A stretch of 64,000 nucleotides of DNA from Flavobacterium suaedae (lineage in GTDB: Bacteria > Bacteroidota > Bacteroidia > Flavobacteriales > Flavobacteriaceae). The position numbers were made by a program, and so were the translations under genes. The notes under the pieces are model-generated. The model was not told the origin of the DNA. It saw nothing but the letters and a program-made list of their open reading frames with translations, and made no database searches. The DNA is taken from assembly GCF_014642915.1 (NCBI RefSeq), contig NZ_BMJE01000002.1:186001-250000 (forward strand). Reading direction: 5' to 3'. This document shows, in pieces, positions 10,474 through 19,051 of the stretch (position 1 is the stretch's first letter; the number at the start of each line of letters is the position of its first letter).

Positions 10474-11388
10474 ATGAAAATTACATTGAACGCTACAGAA
10501 AATAAGGTTTCTTTAAAATCGCTTTTTGTCGATTTTACCTTAATTACCAAAGCCAGGCTTGCTATAAGCGTTGTTTTTTCATCTGCGGCGGGGTATCTTC
10601 TTGGTTTTTCAGAGGAACATCCATTTAGTTGGGTTACCTTTATTTTACTAACTATAGGAGGGTATTGTATGGTTGGTGCTTCAAACGTTTTTAACCAAAT
10701 TATAGAGAAGGATCTTGATGCTTTAATGGACAGGACTAAAAACCGTCCTATACCATCAGGTAAAGTATCCGTAAAAAGCGCTTTCTTTCTTGGTTGTGCT
10801 CTAACTATAGCAGGTATTGCAATATTATATAGCATAAACCCTAAAACAGCAATGTTTGGGGCAATATCTATATTTTTATATACCAGTATTTATACTCCGT
10901 TAAAAAGAATTACACCACTTTCGGTATTTGTGGGTGCATTTCCGGGAGCTATACCTTTTATGTTAGGCTGGGTTGCTGCCACAAACGATTTTGGTATTGA
11001 AGCCGGAACACTTTTTCTGGTACAGTTCTTTTGGCAATTCCCGCACTTTTGGGCTATAGGCTGGTTTTTGTATGATGATTATAAAAAGGCAGGTTTCTTT
11101 ATGTTACCTACCAAAAAGAGAGATAAAAAAACAGCATTACAAACTATACTGTATACAGTGTGGTTAATTTTAGCATCGTTAATTCCTGCTACAGGCTTTA
11201 CAGGCAGGTTACATTTAAGTTTGCCGTTTGCGGTATTAGTGTTGCTGTTAGGTTTATGGATGTTGGTATATGCTGTTAAGCTATACAAAAAAATGGATGC
11301 TCCTGCAGCAAGAAAACTTATGCTTGTAAGTGTTTCTTATATTTCATTGCTTCAGGTAATATATGTGATAGATAAATTTATTGGATAA
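10474..11388 (+). CDS. ctaB: Protoheme IX farnesyltransferase (heme O synthase)
   Basis: This UbiA-family membrane prenyltransferase adds farnesyl to heme B to give heme O for heme-copper oxidases. The protein is 304 residues from the ATG. The polyprenyl-diphosphate/Mg binding motif is visible as NVFNQIIEKDLDALMDRTKNRP near 75-96. A second conserved region lies around YTPLKRITPLS, and several hydrophobic segments run to the C terminus. A TTG start seven codons upstream overlaps the promoter and is rejected. The gene leads a run of oxidase subunit and assembly genes; the first subunit III gene starts 3 bp after its stop. Confidence 0.95.
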   Translation: MKITLNATENKVSLKSLFVDFTLITKARLAISVVFSSAAGYLLGFSEEHPFSWVTFILLTIGGYCMVGASNVFNQIIEKDLDALMDRTKNRPIPSGKVSVKSAFFLGCALTIAGIAILYSINPKTAMFGAISIFLYTSIYTPLKRITPLSVFVGAFPGAIPFMLGWVAATNDFGIEAGTLFLVQFFWQFPHFWAIGWFLYDDYKKAGFFMLPTKKRDKKTALQTILYTVWLILASLIPATGFTGRLHLSLPFAVLVLLLGLWMLVYAVKLYKKMDAPAARKLMLVSVSYISLLQVIYVIDKFIG

Positions 11389-11391
11389 GAT

Positions 11392-11970
11392 ATGGAAATG
11401 TCAATAAAAGAACATAACGAAAGAAAAGGTAAATCGTACAAAATGCTGCTTTGGTTCGGTATGGTAAGTATGTTTATGATGTTTGCGGGGCTTACCAGTG
11501 CTTATGTAGTAAGTGCTTCGCGACCTGACTGGATAAATAATTTTGTTTTACCTACAGCTTTTACAATAAGTACAGTTGTTATTGTGCTAAGTAGTATAAC
11601 CTTTCATTTAGCTAAAAAAGCAATTAAAAATGATAACAGAGGTTTGTCTACTACTATGCTTATGGTAACCCTTGCATTAGGTTTAACATTTGTAGCTACT
11701 CAGTTTTACGGTTTCTCTCAGGTAATTGCCGAGGGTTATTATTTTACAGGGGCTGAAAGTACTGTTACTACTTCTTTTCTTTATATAGTAGCCGTGGTAC
11801 ACTTAGCGCACTTGTTTGCCGGGCTTATTGTATTATTAGTTGTAATTTATAATCATTTTAAACAAAAATATAATTCTTCTCAAACCCTTGGAATAGAGTT
11901 AGGTGCAATGTTCTGGCATTTTCTCGATATTTTATGGGTTTACTTGTTTCTGTTTTTCTATTTCTATTAA
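11392..11970 (+). CDS. Cytochrome c oxidase subunit III, short form
   Basis: The 192-residue protein has five hydrophobic segments and the C-terminal signature LGAMFWHFLDILWVYLFLFFYFY typical of subunit III of heme-copper oxidases. The HLAHLFAGLIVLL segment near 136-148 matches the family's penultimate helix region. The subunit stabilises the catalytic core and is not redox active. It is one of two adjacent subunit III genes of unequal length; which one assembles with which core, or whether both act together, cannot be read from the sequence. It starts 3 bp after ctaB. Confidence 0.9.
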   Translation: MEMSIKEHNERKGKSYKMLLWFGMVSMFMMFAGLTSAYVVSASRPDWINNFVLPTAFTISTVVIVLSSITFHLAKKAIKNDNRGLSTTMLMVTLALGLTFVATQFYGFSQVIAEGYYFTGAESTVTTSFLYIVAVVHLAHLFAGLIVLLVVIYNHFKQKYNSSQTLGIELGAMFWHFLDILWVYLFLFFYFY

Positions 11971-11982
11971 TGAAAAAAAATG

Positions 11983-11990
11983 TAAATTTG
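11983..11990 (+). promoter_or_regulatory. Possible -7 element TAAATTTG ahead of the second subunit III gene
   Basis: A perfect match to TAnnTTTG lies 25 bp before the ATG at 12016, but no TTG is well placed upstream. It could give the long subunit III extra transcription independent of ctaB. Confidence 0.4.
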
Positions 11991-12015
11991 AAAACTTTTT
12001 AACACTTAACACTAT

Positions 12016-12996
12016 ATGGCAGCGACAGTTACTACTACAACAGCTACTACAGAAAAGACATGGGGCGGCGGTAATGAGCCAATGGGAGCCAGTTATGGTA
12101 AGATGATGATGTGGTTCTTTATCTTATCAGATGCGCTTACATTTTCAGGATTCTTAGCATCATACGGTTTTTCACGTTTCAAATTTATGGATACGTGGCC
12201 AATTGCCGATGAGGTATTTACCCACTTCCCATTTTTACACGGAGTTGATGCTCCTATGTACTATGTAGCATTGATGACCTTTATACTTATTTTCTCATCA
12301 GTTACTATGGTACTTGCAGTTGATGCAGGTCATCAGTTAAAGAAAACAAAAGTAGCTATTTACATGCTGCTAACTATTTTAGGAGGTTTAGTGTTCCTTG
12401 GTTCTCAAGCTTGGGAGTGGAAAACTTTCATTAAAGGTGAGTACGGAGCTATAGAGACTACAGGTGGTGCACTTCTTCAGTTTGTAGATAAAGAGGGTGA
12501 AAGAGTTAATATTGATGATTTTGCTTTAAGCATACCTACAGAAAGAGTTAACCATACCGAAAGTAATGGTATTTGGTTTGAGAGTTCTGATAGATTAGGA
12601 GACCATACTGTAGAAGAGGTGGTGGAAGGTTTTAAAGCTAATCCTGATGTTTTAATAAGAACAGAATGGATAAATGAAGATAAACAGAAAACAATACTTT
12701 CTCGTGAAGAATCGCTTGAAAAACTACAAAATGCAAAATTAGTAGTAAGAGGAGCAAACCTTGAAAGAAACGAGTACGGGCATAAATTATTTGCAGACTT
12801 TTTCTTCTTTATTACAGGTTTCCACGGTTTCCACGTATTCTCAGGAGTAGTTTTAAATATTATTATTTTCTTCAACGTTATATTAGGAACGTATGAGAAA
12901 AGAAAAAGCTACGAAATGGTTGAGAAAGTTGGTTTATACTGGCACTTTGTAGACCTTGTATGGGTATTTGTATTTACATTCTTCTACCTGGTTTAA
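12016..12996 (+). CDS. Cytochrome c oxidase subunit III, long form with soluble insertion
   Basis: The 326-residue protein has three N-terminal helices (about 30-55, 76-105, 113-138) and two C-terminal helices with the GFHGFHVFSG and YWHFVDLVWVFVFTFFYLV signatures of heme-copper oxidase subunit III. Between them, residues about 145-255 form a charged, soluble insertion absent from the neighbouring short paralogue. The N terminus is a Thr/Ala-rich stretch. Subunit I and II genes are not in the window, so they lie elsewhere. Confidence 0.92.
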   Translation: MAATVTTTTATTEKTWGGGNEPMGASYGKMMMWFFILSDALTFSGFLASYGFSRFKFMDTWPIADEVFTHFPFLHGVDAPMYYVALMTFILIFSSVTMVLAVDAGHQLKKTKVAIYMLLTILGGLVFLGSQAWEWKTFIKGEYGAIETTGGALLQFVDKEGERVNIDDFALSIPTERVNHTESNGIWFESSDRLGDHTVEEVVEGFKANPDVLIRTEWINEDKQKTILSREESLEKLQNAKLVVRGANLERNEYGHKLFADFFFFITGFHGFHVFSGVVLNIIIFFNVILGTYEKRKSYEMVEKVGLYWHFVDLVWVFVFTFFYLV

Positions 12997-13023
12997 TTAT
13001 AACAAAATTAAAAAGTAAAAGGC

Positions 13024-13374
13024 ATGGCACATTCGCACGAGTCTAACGTAAAAAGAATATGGACAGTTTTCGGTATACTTTCGGTAATAACCATAGTAGA
13101 GGTTGCGCTGGGTATATATAAACCGGATGCTCTGTTTAAGACAGATCTTTTTAAACTGAACTTATTAAACTGGATATTTATAATCCTTACTGTAGTAAAA
13201 GCATATTATATTATGTGGGCATTTATGCACTTGGAAGGTGAGAAATCAAGCTTCCGATGGTCAATAGTTGCGCCAATGGTATTCTTAATTATCTATTTAG
13301 TGTTCATCTTACTTATGGAGGGTAATTATGTATATGAGGTGTTTAACGATTCTCCATATAAATGGATATTCTAG
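13024..13374 (+). CDS. Cytochrome c oxidase subunit IV family protein
   Basis: The 116-residue protein has three hydrophobic segments (about 11-28, 49-69, 80-101) and a His-rich start (MAHSHES). Between helices two and three it reads KAYYIMWAFMHLEGE, the usual signature of prokaryotic COX4/CyoD-like subunits. These small subunits help assemble or stabilise the oxidase. It follows the long subunit III by 27 bp and ends the first half of the cluster at a strong terminator. Confidence 0.85.
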   Translation: MAHSHESNVKRIWTVFGILSVITIVEVALGIYKPDALFKTDLFKLNLLNWIFIILTVVKAYYIMWAFMHLEGEKSSFRWSIVAPMVFLIIYLVFILLMEGNYVYEVFNDSPYKWIF

Positions 13375-13391
13375 GTTAACACATTAATTAT

Positions 13392-13428
13392 AAAAAAGGC
13401 GGTTTTTAAACCGCCTTTTTTTATTTTT
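13392..13428 (+). terminator. Strong intrinsic terminator inside the oxidase cluster
   Basis: An 11-bp core stem (13395-13405 with 13408-13418, containing GGCGG/CCGCC) is extended by flanking A and T runs, so it can work in both directions. It splits the oxidase cluster into two transcription units. Confidence 0.85.
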
Positions 13429-13429
13429 G
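13422..13429 (+). promoter_or_regulatory. Possible -7 element TATTTTTG overlapping the terminator tail
   Basis: The octamer matches TAnnTTTG, 22 bp before the ATG at 13452. It lies within the T tail of the preceding terminator, so the -33 region would fall in the stem. Position is right for the second half of the cluster; the match may be fortuitous. Confidence 0.35.
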
Positions 13430-13451
13430 TATCTGAAATTTCTTTGTAATT

Positions 13452-14102
13452 ATGAAACGTAAAATCGTTCTAATAGTACTGTTGGTATTACCTCTGTTTC
13501 TATACTTTTATTTCTCGCTTGCCAAGCATAATTCTTTGTTTTTACCTGTAGTGGTAGAAGGTATAAAACCTTTACCAAAAGGCGAAACGCTTGACGGGAA
13601 GGAAGTTTATTTAAAAGATAAAATAACAGTTCTTGGCTTTTTAGGTGAAGATGCCGTAAAGAAAAAAGAAACTATTTTTAACCTTAACCAAAAAGTGTAC
13701 GACCGTTATGCAGAGTTTGAGGATTTTCAAATGGTTATGGTAGTGCCTGAAGGTAATCAGGAGGAGATTACTAAACTGATAGAAGATATTTCTATTATGG
13801 GTAACCTAAACAAGTGGCGATTTGTGTTTTTAAGCACCGAAGATATTGAAGCCTTTTTTAATGCTATGAAGGTGAAAGAATCACTTGATGCTGATTTTGG
13901 AACTAATTACGTTTTTATTGTTGATAAAGACAGAAACCTGAGAGGCAGAAAAGGAGAAAACAAGAAAGGCGAAGATGAATATAAAGATGCTTATAATGCC
14001 TTTTCAGCTTCTGAACTTAGTAATGAAATGACTGATGATGTTAAAATATTACTTCGTGAATATCGCCTTGCATTAAAAAAGAACCAGAAGAGAGAAATTT
14101 AA
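13452..14102 (+). CDS. Membrane-anchored Sco-like protein without cysteines
   Basis: A 216-residue protein with one N-terminal hydrophobic segment (about 4-22) and a predicted periplasmic domain. Its layout (anchor, GETLDGKEVYLKDKITVLGFLG, NYVFIVDKDRNLRG) follows the thioredoxin-like fold of SCO proteins. It lacks every cysteine, including the CxxxC copper site, so it cannot bind copper as SCO does. It precedes the canonical SCO gene by 5 bp and is probably co-transcribed and involved in oxidase assembly. That role is inference; no known family name is assigned. Confidence 0.7.
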   Translation: MKRKIVLIVLLVLPLFLYFYFSLAKHNSLFLPVVVEGIKPLPKGETLDGKEVYLKDKITVLGFLGEDAVKKKETIFNLNQKVYDRYAEFEDFQMVMVVPEGNQEEITKLIEDISIMGNLNKWRFVFLSTEDIEAFFNAMKVKESLDADFGTNYVFIVDKDRNLRGRKGENKKGEDEYKDAYNAFSASELSNEMTDDVKILLREYRLALKKNQKREI

Positions 14103-14107
14103 TACTC

Positions 14108-14734
14108 ATGAAGAACAAATCATATATAGGCATATCATTCATAATCCTGATTTTCGGGATATGGGCAGTACCGAAAATTGTAGCTAAATTTCAAAAGTCA
14201 GATTTAGTAGAAATAGGTCCGGTTCCTTCTTTTGAACTTACAGACCAAAACGGTAAAACAATTACCGATGAAGATTATTTAGGGAAAGTTTATGTAGTAG
14301 AATTCTTTTTCTCTACTTGCCCAACAATTTGTCCTAAAATGAACCAAAACATGCTAAAACTTCAAAAAGAGTTTTACGGTAACCCTGAGTTTGGTATTGC
14401 TTCTATTACTATTAACCCAAAATATGATACACCGCAGGTTTTAAAAGAACATGCCGAGCATTTAGGGGTTAAGCATTATAACTGGCATTTTCTTACCGGA
14501 GATCAGGATTATATTTTCAACTTAGCAGAAAAAGGCTTTAACCTGTATGCAGGAGAAAATAAAGAAGCTGCCGGAGGATTTGAACATTCTGGCTTATTTG
14601 CTTTAATAGATAAAGAAGGGAAGATACGTTGCCGTAAAGATGAATATGGTAACCCTATTTTATATTATGACGGGTTAGAAGATGAAGGTGTAGAAGCAAT
14701 AAAGGAAGATATCAAAAAGTTATTAGAAGAATAG
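14108..14734 (+). CDS. SCO1/SenC-family copper chaperone for cytochrome oxidase
   Basis: SCO proteins deliver copper to, or reduce, the CuA centre of cytochrome oxidase subunit II. The 208-residue protein has one N-terminal membrane anchor (about 6-22) and a thioredoxin-like periplasmic domain. The copper ligands are all present: C71 and C75 in STCPTICPKM and H160 in GGFEHSG. The length fits the family. The stop is directly followed by the ATG of the DUF420 gene. Confidence 0.95.
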   Translation: MKNKSYIGISFIILIFGIWAVPKIVAKFQKSDLVEIGPVPSFELTDQNGKTITDEDYLGKVYVVEFFFSTCPTICPKMNQNMLKLQKEFYGNPEFGIASITINPKYDTPQVLKEHAEHLGVKHYNWHFLTGDQDYIFNLAEKGFNLYAGENKEAAGGFEHSGLFALIDKEGKIRCRKDEYGNPILYYDGLEDEGVEAIKEDIKKLLEE

Positions 14735-15289
14735 ATGGAGAATACAATAACAGGGCGCGAAGCCGAGAAGAAATATAATAAATGGATAGTTATACTATCC
14801 ATAGTTATACCTGTAGTGGTAGCAGTTTTATTTGGGGTTAATCTGAGAGAATTAGGGTATGATGTAAAACCACTTTCATTTTTACCGCCAATATATGCTA
14901 CTATAAACGGTCTTACGGCTATTGTGTTGATAACAGCTGTTTGGGCTATAAAAAACGGGAAGCAAAAGTTACATGAAAACCTTATGAAGTTTGCGATATG
15001 CCTTTCGGTAGTCTTCTTGGCAATGTATGTAGCATATCACATGACTTCGGACTCTACTAAATTTGGAGGAGAAGGTATGGTTAAATATGTATACTTTTTC
15101 ATTCTTATAACGCATATATTACTATCTATAATAATTATACCATTTGTGCTAATAACGTATGTAAGAGCAATATCAAAATCATATGAAAGGCACAGGAAAA
15201 TAGCGCGTATTGCATTCCCTTTATGGTTATATGTTGCTGTAACAGGTGTTGTGGTGTATTTAATGATATCACCTTATTACGCTCATTAA
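14735..15289 (+). CDS. DUF420 family membrane protein (CtaM-like)
   Basis: The 184-residue protein has five hydrophobic segments with conserved histidines (HENLMKFA, AYHMTSDS, THILLS, RHRKIARIAFPLWLYVAVTG). This is the DUF420 family. A staphylococcal member, CtaM, is needed for activity of an aa3-type oxidase, and the gene lies in oxidase clusters in many bacteria, which fits its position between SCO and a small CxxC protein. It abuts the SCO stop with no gap. Confidence 0.85.
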   Translation: MENTITGREAEKKYNKWIVILSIVIPVVVAVLFGVNLRELGYDVKPLSFLPPIYATINGLTAIVLITAVWAIKNGKQKLHENLMKFAICLSVVFLAMYVAYHMTSDSTKFGGEGMVKYVYFFILITHILLSIIIIPFVLITYVRAISKSYERHRKIARIAFPLWLYVAVTGVVVYLMISPYYAH

Positions 15290-15301
15290 AAAGTATAAAA
15301 A

Positions 15302-15544
15302 ATGAGAAAGAATAGTGTATTATATTTATTTGCTCTTTTACTTGTAGCTGCACAACCACTGCAAGCGCAGTGTGCTATGTGTCGTGCTGCCTTAGAGAGC
15401 AGTGAAGGTAGCGGACAGGCAGAAGCTGTGAATGACGGAATTGTTTACTTAATGATATTTCCTTACCTGTTAGTGGCACTTGTGGGTTATGCTGTTTACA
15501 GGTTAAGGACTAAAAAATCGAATACCGAAACTGCAAAGGACTAA
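15302..15544 (+). CDS. Small secreted or membrane protein with CxxC, oxidase cluster
   Basis: An 80-residue protein: an N-terminal signal sequence ends near residue 23 (LQAQ), then CAMCRAALESS gives a C-x-x-C pair at the start of the mature part, followed by one transmembrane segment (about 47-66) and a short basic tail. The CxxC suggests thiol or metal chemistry on the periplasmic side; no family function is known to me. It follows DUF420 by 12 bp and closes the operon. Confidence 0.75.
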   Translation: MRKNSVLYLFALLLVAAQPLQAQCAMCRAALESSEGSGQAEAVNDGIVYLMIFPYLLVALVGYAVYRLRTKKSNTETAKD

Positions 15545-15634
15545 AAATCATTCTAAATTAAAAACAGGCTGTAACAAAATGGGTTGCTGGTTGTCTAATT
15601 CATAAGAATAAACATTTACTTTAGATAATTTAAA

Positions 15635-15642
15635 TACCTTTG
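15635..15642 (+). promoter_or_regulatory. Likely -7 element TACCTTTG for the tolC-like gene
   Basis: A perfect TAnnTTTG match lies 19 bp before the ATG. A TTTA at about -33 is only a partial match to TTG. Confidence 0.5.
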
Positions 15643-15661
15643 TAAAAACCAGCTAACTATT

Positions 15662-17047
15662 ATGAAAAGCAAATTAGCGGCAGTAATACTCATTATACTT
15701 ACTTTATCTACCAATATTACACAGGCTCAGGAAAAGAAATGGACTTTAAGGGAGTGTGTGGCATATGCTATAGAAAAAAATATATCAATAAGGCAAAGTG
15801 AGCTGGATCTTCAAACTTCAGAAATAGCTAAAAGTGATGCTTTTGGTAATTTTCTGCCTAATGCCAACTTTAGTGCTACCCATTCTTGGAATATAGGTCT
15901 TACCATTAACCCTGTGACCAACTCTGCACAAAATACTACATCACAATACTCTAATGGTGGTATAAGCACAGGTGTAGATATTTACAAAGGACTTTCAAAC
16001 ATACGAACTTTTCAAAGAGCCAGACTGGCAATTGTTGCAGATAAATATAATATTACCAAAATGCAGGAAGATGTTGCGCTTAATGTAGCCAATGCATACC
16101 TGCAAATACTGTTTAACAGAGAAAATCTAAAGGTACAGCAAGAGCAGCTTAAAGTTGATGAAGAGCAAATGGATCGCTCTGAACAACTTTTAGAAGGCGG
16201 TGTTATACCAAGAGGTGATTTACTGGATATACAAGCTACTGTAGCTGCAGATAAACAACGTATAGTAGATGCTGAAAACCAGTTACTACTTGCTAAGTTA
16301 AACCTTGCGCAATTAATGCAGTTGGAAGATTTTAAAACCTTTGAAATTGCAGATGAAGATTTAGAGCAGGAAGAAAGCGGAGTGCTTGTACAAACTCCTG
16401 ATGCTATATATGAAAAAGCAAAAGATGAGCAAACAGTAATAAAACTGGCAAGAGCAAATCTTGAAGTAGCATATAAAGATGTGCAGATAGCCAGAGCAAG
16501 CTACCAACCTACACTTTCAGGTTTTTATAGCTTAAATACTTCTGTTAGTTATAATGACAATGTTAATTACGAACTTGATGACGTTACAGGCGAACCTATC
16601 CCTGTAGTAAGTCCGCCAAGACCATTTGCCGATCAGGTATGGGATAATAAAGGTCACTCATTCGGGTTAAGGCTTACAGTGCCAATATTTAACGGCTTCG
16701 CAGTAAAAAACAGTGTTGAAAGAGCCAAGGTAGCGGTACAACGTTCGCAACTGGCATTAGAGCAACAAGAATTAGATTTAGAACGTAACATATACACCGC
16801 ATATACTGATGCAATGGGAGCTTTAAAAGCTTATGATGCAGCCGTAGCTGCTGCCGATGCAAGGTCCGAAGCATTAGAATATGCCAGAGAACGCTATGAA
16901 GTAGGTTTGATTAATGTATTCGATTTTAATCAGGCACAAACCTTACACGTAAACGCACAGTCTGATGTGTTACGTACTAAGTATGACTTTATGTTTAGAG
17001 TCAAAATTTTAGAATTTTATTTCGGTATACCAATTATAGAACAATAA
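15662..17047 (+). CDS. TolC-family outer-membrane efflux protein
   Basis: TolC-type proteins form the outer-membrane duct of efflux or type I secretion systems. The 461-residue protein begins with a signal peptide ending near residue 23 (ITQAQ). Two repeats of the long helix-strand-helix TolC fold follow, with typical coiled-coil stretches such as NRENLKVQQEQLKVDEEQMDRSEQLLEGG and YARERYEVGLINVFDFNQAQT near the end. The periplasmic adaptor gene starts 10 bp downstream. No inner-membrane pump gene follows, so the partner must be encoded elsewhere. Confidence 0.93.
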   Translation: MKSKLAAVILIILTLSTNITQAQEKKWTLRECVAYAIEKNISIRQSELDLQTSEIAKSDAFGNFLPNANFSATHSWNIGLTINPVTNSAQNTTSQYSNGGISTGVDIYKGLSNIRTFQRARLAIVADKYNITKMQEDVALNVANAYLQILFNRENLKVQQEQLKVDEEQMDRSEQLLEGGVIPRGDLLDIQATVAADKQRIVDAENQLLLAKLNLAQLMQLEDFKTFEIADEDLEQEESGVLVQTPDAIYEKAKDEQTVIKLARANLEVAYKDVQIARASYQPTLSGFYSLNTSVSYNDNVNYELDDVTGEPIPVVSPPRPFADQVWDNKGHSFGLRLTVPIFNGFAVKNSVERAKVAVQRSQLALEQQELDLERNIYTAYTDAMGALKAYDAAVAAADARSEALEYARERYEVGLINVFDFNQAQTLHVNAQSDVLRTKYDFMFRVKILEFYFGIPIIEQ

Positions 17048-17057
17048 TAAAAAAGCT

Positions 17058-18341
17058 ATGTCTAAAAAAACAGTATATATTTTAATAGGAGTTGTAGTAG
17101 CTGTAATTGTCCTGGTTTTAGCATTAAAGTCTACAGGAACAATAGGAGGTAATGATGAAGGTAAACAAGTAGAAGTTGCCAAAGTAAAAAGTATTACCCT
17201 AACAGAAACTGTTACCGCTACAGGTAAGATACAACCTGAAGTAGAAGTTAAAATATCATCGGAAGTTTCAGGTGAAATTATAGAACTTCCTATTAAAGAA
17301 GGGCAGGCTATTAAAAAAGGCGATTTATTAGTACGTATTAACCCCGATTTGTATCAATCTGGTGTAAGCCGTACGGCAGCGTCATTATCTACAGCCAAGG
17401 CAGGACTTCAACAAGCGGAAGCGCAATTGAAAGAAGCTAAAGCAAACTATGACCGAAATAAAACACTTTTTGAAAAAGGAGTAATATCTAAATCAGAGTG
17501 GGATAAAATAGTTTCTGCTTATGAAGTAGCACAAGCATCTAAACAATCTGCATATTTTAATGTACAGAGTGCAAGTGCAAATGTTACAGAAGCAAGAGAT
17601 AACTTAAACAGAACTACTATATACTCTCCTGTAGATGGTACAATATCTAAACTTGATGCCGAACTGGGCGAGAGAGTAGTGGGAACACAACAAATGGCTG
17701 GTACTGAAATATTAAGGGTGGCAAACCTTAATAATATGGAGGTAGAAGTAGAAGTAAATGAAAATGATATTGTAAAGGTACAAATAGGTGACAAAGCAGA
17801 AATTGAGGTTGATGCTTACTTAAAAAGAAAGTTTGAGGGAGAAGTAACCAGTATTTCTAACTCTGCAAGTAGCGACCTTACTGCCGACCAAGTAACTAAC
17901 TTTACGGTAAAGGTTAGAATACTTAAAGAGTCTTATGCTGATATGACAGAAGGTAAACCTTCCAATTATTCGCCATTCAGACCAGGGATGACCGCTACAG
18001 TTGATATTATAACAGAAAGAAAAGAAAATACAATTGCTGTGCCTATTAGTGCTGTGGTAATTAAAACTGATACTACCGCTACAAAGAGAGATGTTATAAA
18101 ACAGATGGAAGAACAGGAAAAAGAACAAAAAGGCGAACTTACAGATGAAAGGTTTGAGTGTGTTTTTGTAAAAGAAGGTGATAAAGCTGTTTTACGACCA
18201 ATAACCACAGGTATACAAGATGATACTAATATAGAAGTATTATCAGGACTTAAAAAGGGAGAAGAAGTTATTACAGGACCTTATAATGTAGTAACAAAAG
18301 AACTTTCACCTAACGATAAAGTACAAGCTAAAGTAAAATAA
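17058..18341 (+). CDS. Efflux periplasmic adaptor protein (HlyD/MacA type)
   Basis: A membrane-fusion protein that bridges an inner-membrane pump to TolC. The 427-residue protein has an N-terminal membrane anchor (about 6-24). A split biotinyl-lipoyl-like domain follows (VEVKISSEVSGEIIELPIKEGQAIKKGDLL and TIYSPVDGTISKL) around a helical hairpin at about 100-175, then beta-barrel and membrane-proximal domains (VPISAVVI). This is the MacA-like arrangement and a MacB-type ABC permease would be expected, but tsaB comes next. Confidence 0.92.
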   Translation: MSKKTVYILIGVVVAVIVLVLALKSTGTIGGNDEGKQVEVAKVKSITLTETVTATGKIQPEVEVKISSEVSGEIIELPIKEGQAIKKGDLLVRINPDLYQSGVSRTAASLSTAKAGLQQAEAQLKEAKANYDRNKTLFEKGVISKSEWDKIVSAYEVAQASKQSAYFNVQSASANVTEARDNLNRTTIYSPVDGTISKLDAELGERVVGTQQMAGTEILRVANLNNMEVEVEVNENDIVKVQIGDKAEIEVDAYLKRKFEGEVTSISNSASSDLTADQVTNFTVKVRILKESYADMTEGKPSNYSPFRPGMTATVDIITERKENTIAVPISAVVIKTDTTATKRDVIKQMEEQEKEQKGELTDERFECVFVKEGDKAVLRPITTGIQDDTNIEVLSGLKKGEEVITGPYNVVTKELSPNDKVQAKVK

Positions 18342-18376
18342 GAACCTTAGTAAGCAAGGGAAGAAGAAGGATAATA

Positions 18377-19051
18377 ATGTCTTTTATATTAAACTTAGAA
18401 ACGGCAACTAAAAACTGCTCAGTTGCTGTAGCTGAAAATGGTGTAACAGTAGCTTTACACGAGTATGCAGGCGAAAACTATTCGCATGCAGAGAAACTGC
18501 ATGTATTTATAGAAACTGCATTAAAAGAAGCTAATATTACGTATAAAGATTTGTCAGCAATTGCTGTAAGTATGGGACCCGGTTCTTACACGGGACTTCG
18601 TATAGGTGTTTCGGCAGCTAAGGGATTATGTTATGCTCTAAATATCCCGCTTATAGCTATAGATACTCTTGAGGCTTTAGCAAACAAATTAAGTTTGGCA
18701 GATACAGATGGTGTTATTGTACCACTGCTCGATGCAAGGCGTATGGAAGTATACAGTGCTGTTTTTGATGCTAATCATAAAAAAGTAAGAGATACAAAAG
18801 CTGAAATAATAACAGAAGAATCTTTTAACGATATTGAGTCGCCAATATACTTGTTAGGTGACGGCGCTGAGAAATGCAGGGAGCTATTAAACAGCGATAA
18901 GTTTATATATAGCCCTGAACTTTTGTATCCGTCAGCAGGAGAAATGAGTGCTTTGTCCTATAATAAGCACAAAAAAAGCGACACCGTAGATGTCGCTTAC
19001 TTTGAACCTTTTTATTTAAAAGATTTTATTGTTAACAGGAAAGTTTCTTAA
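18377..19051 (+). CDS. tsaB: tRNA N6-threonylcarbamoyladenosine biosynthesis protein TsaB
   Basis: TsaB is the inactive ASKHA-fold partner of TsaD in the complex that makes t6A37 in ANN-decoding tRNAs. The 224-residue length is normal. The N terminus ILNLETATKNCSVAV and the SMGPGSYTGLRIGVSAAKGLC motif near 70-90 identify the family. Like other TsaB proteins it lacks the metal-binding histidines of TsaD. It lies 35 bp after the adaptor gene and may be read through from it. Its stop overlaps the end of the convergent gene by 4 bp. Confidence 0.95.
   Translation: MSFILNLETATKNCSVAVAENGVTVALHEYAGENYSHAEKLHVFIETALKEANITYKDLSAIAVSMGPGSYTGLRIGVSAAKGLCYALNIPLIAIDTLEALANKLSLADTDGVIVPLLDARRMEVYSAVFDANHKKVRDTKAEIITEESFNDIESPIYLLGDGAEKCRELLNSDKFIYSPELLYPSAGEMSALSYNKHKKSDTVDVAYFEPFYLKDFIVNRKVS

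Noticed and set aside
17058..18341. A complete tripartite efflux operon
   Set aside because: No inner-membrane pump gene follows; tsaB comes next.
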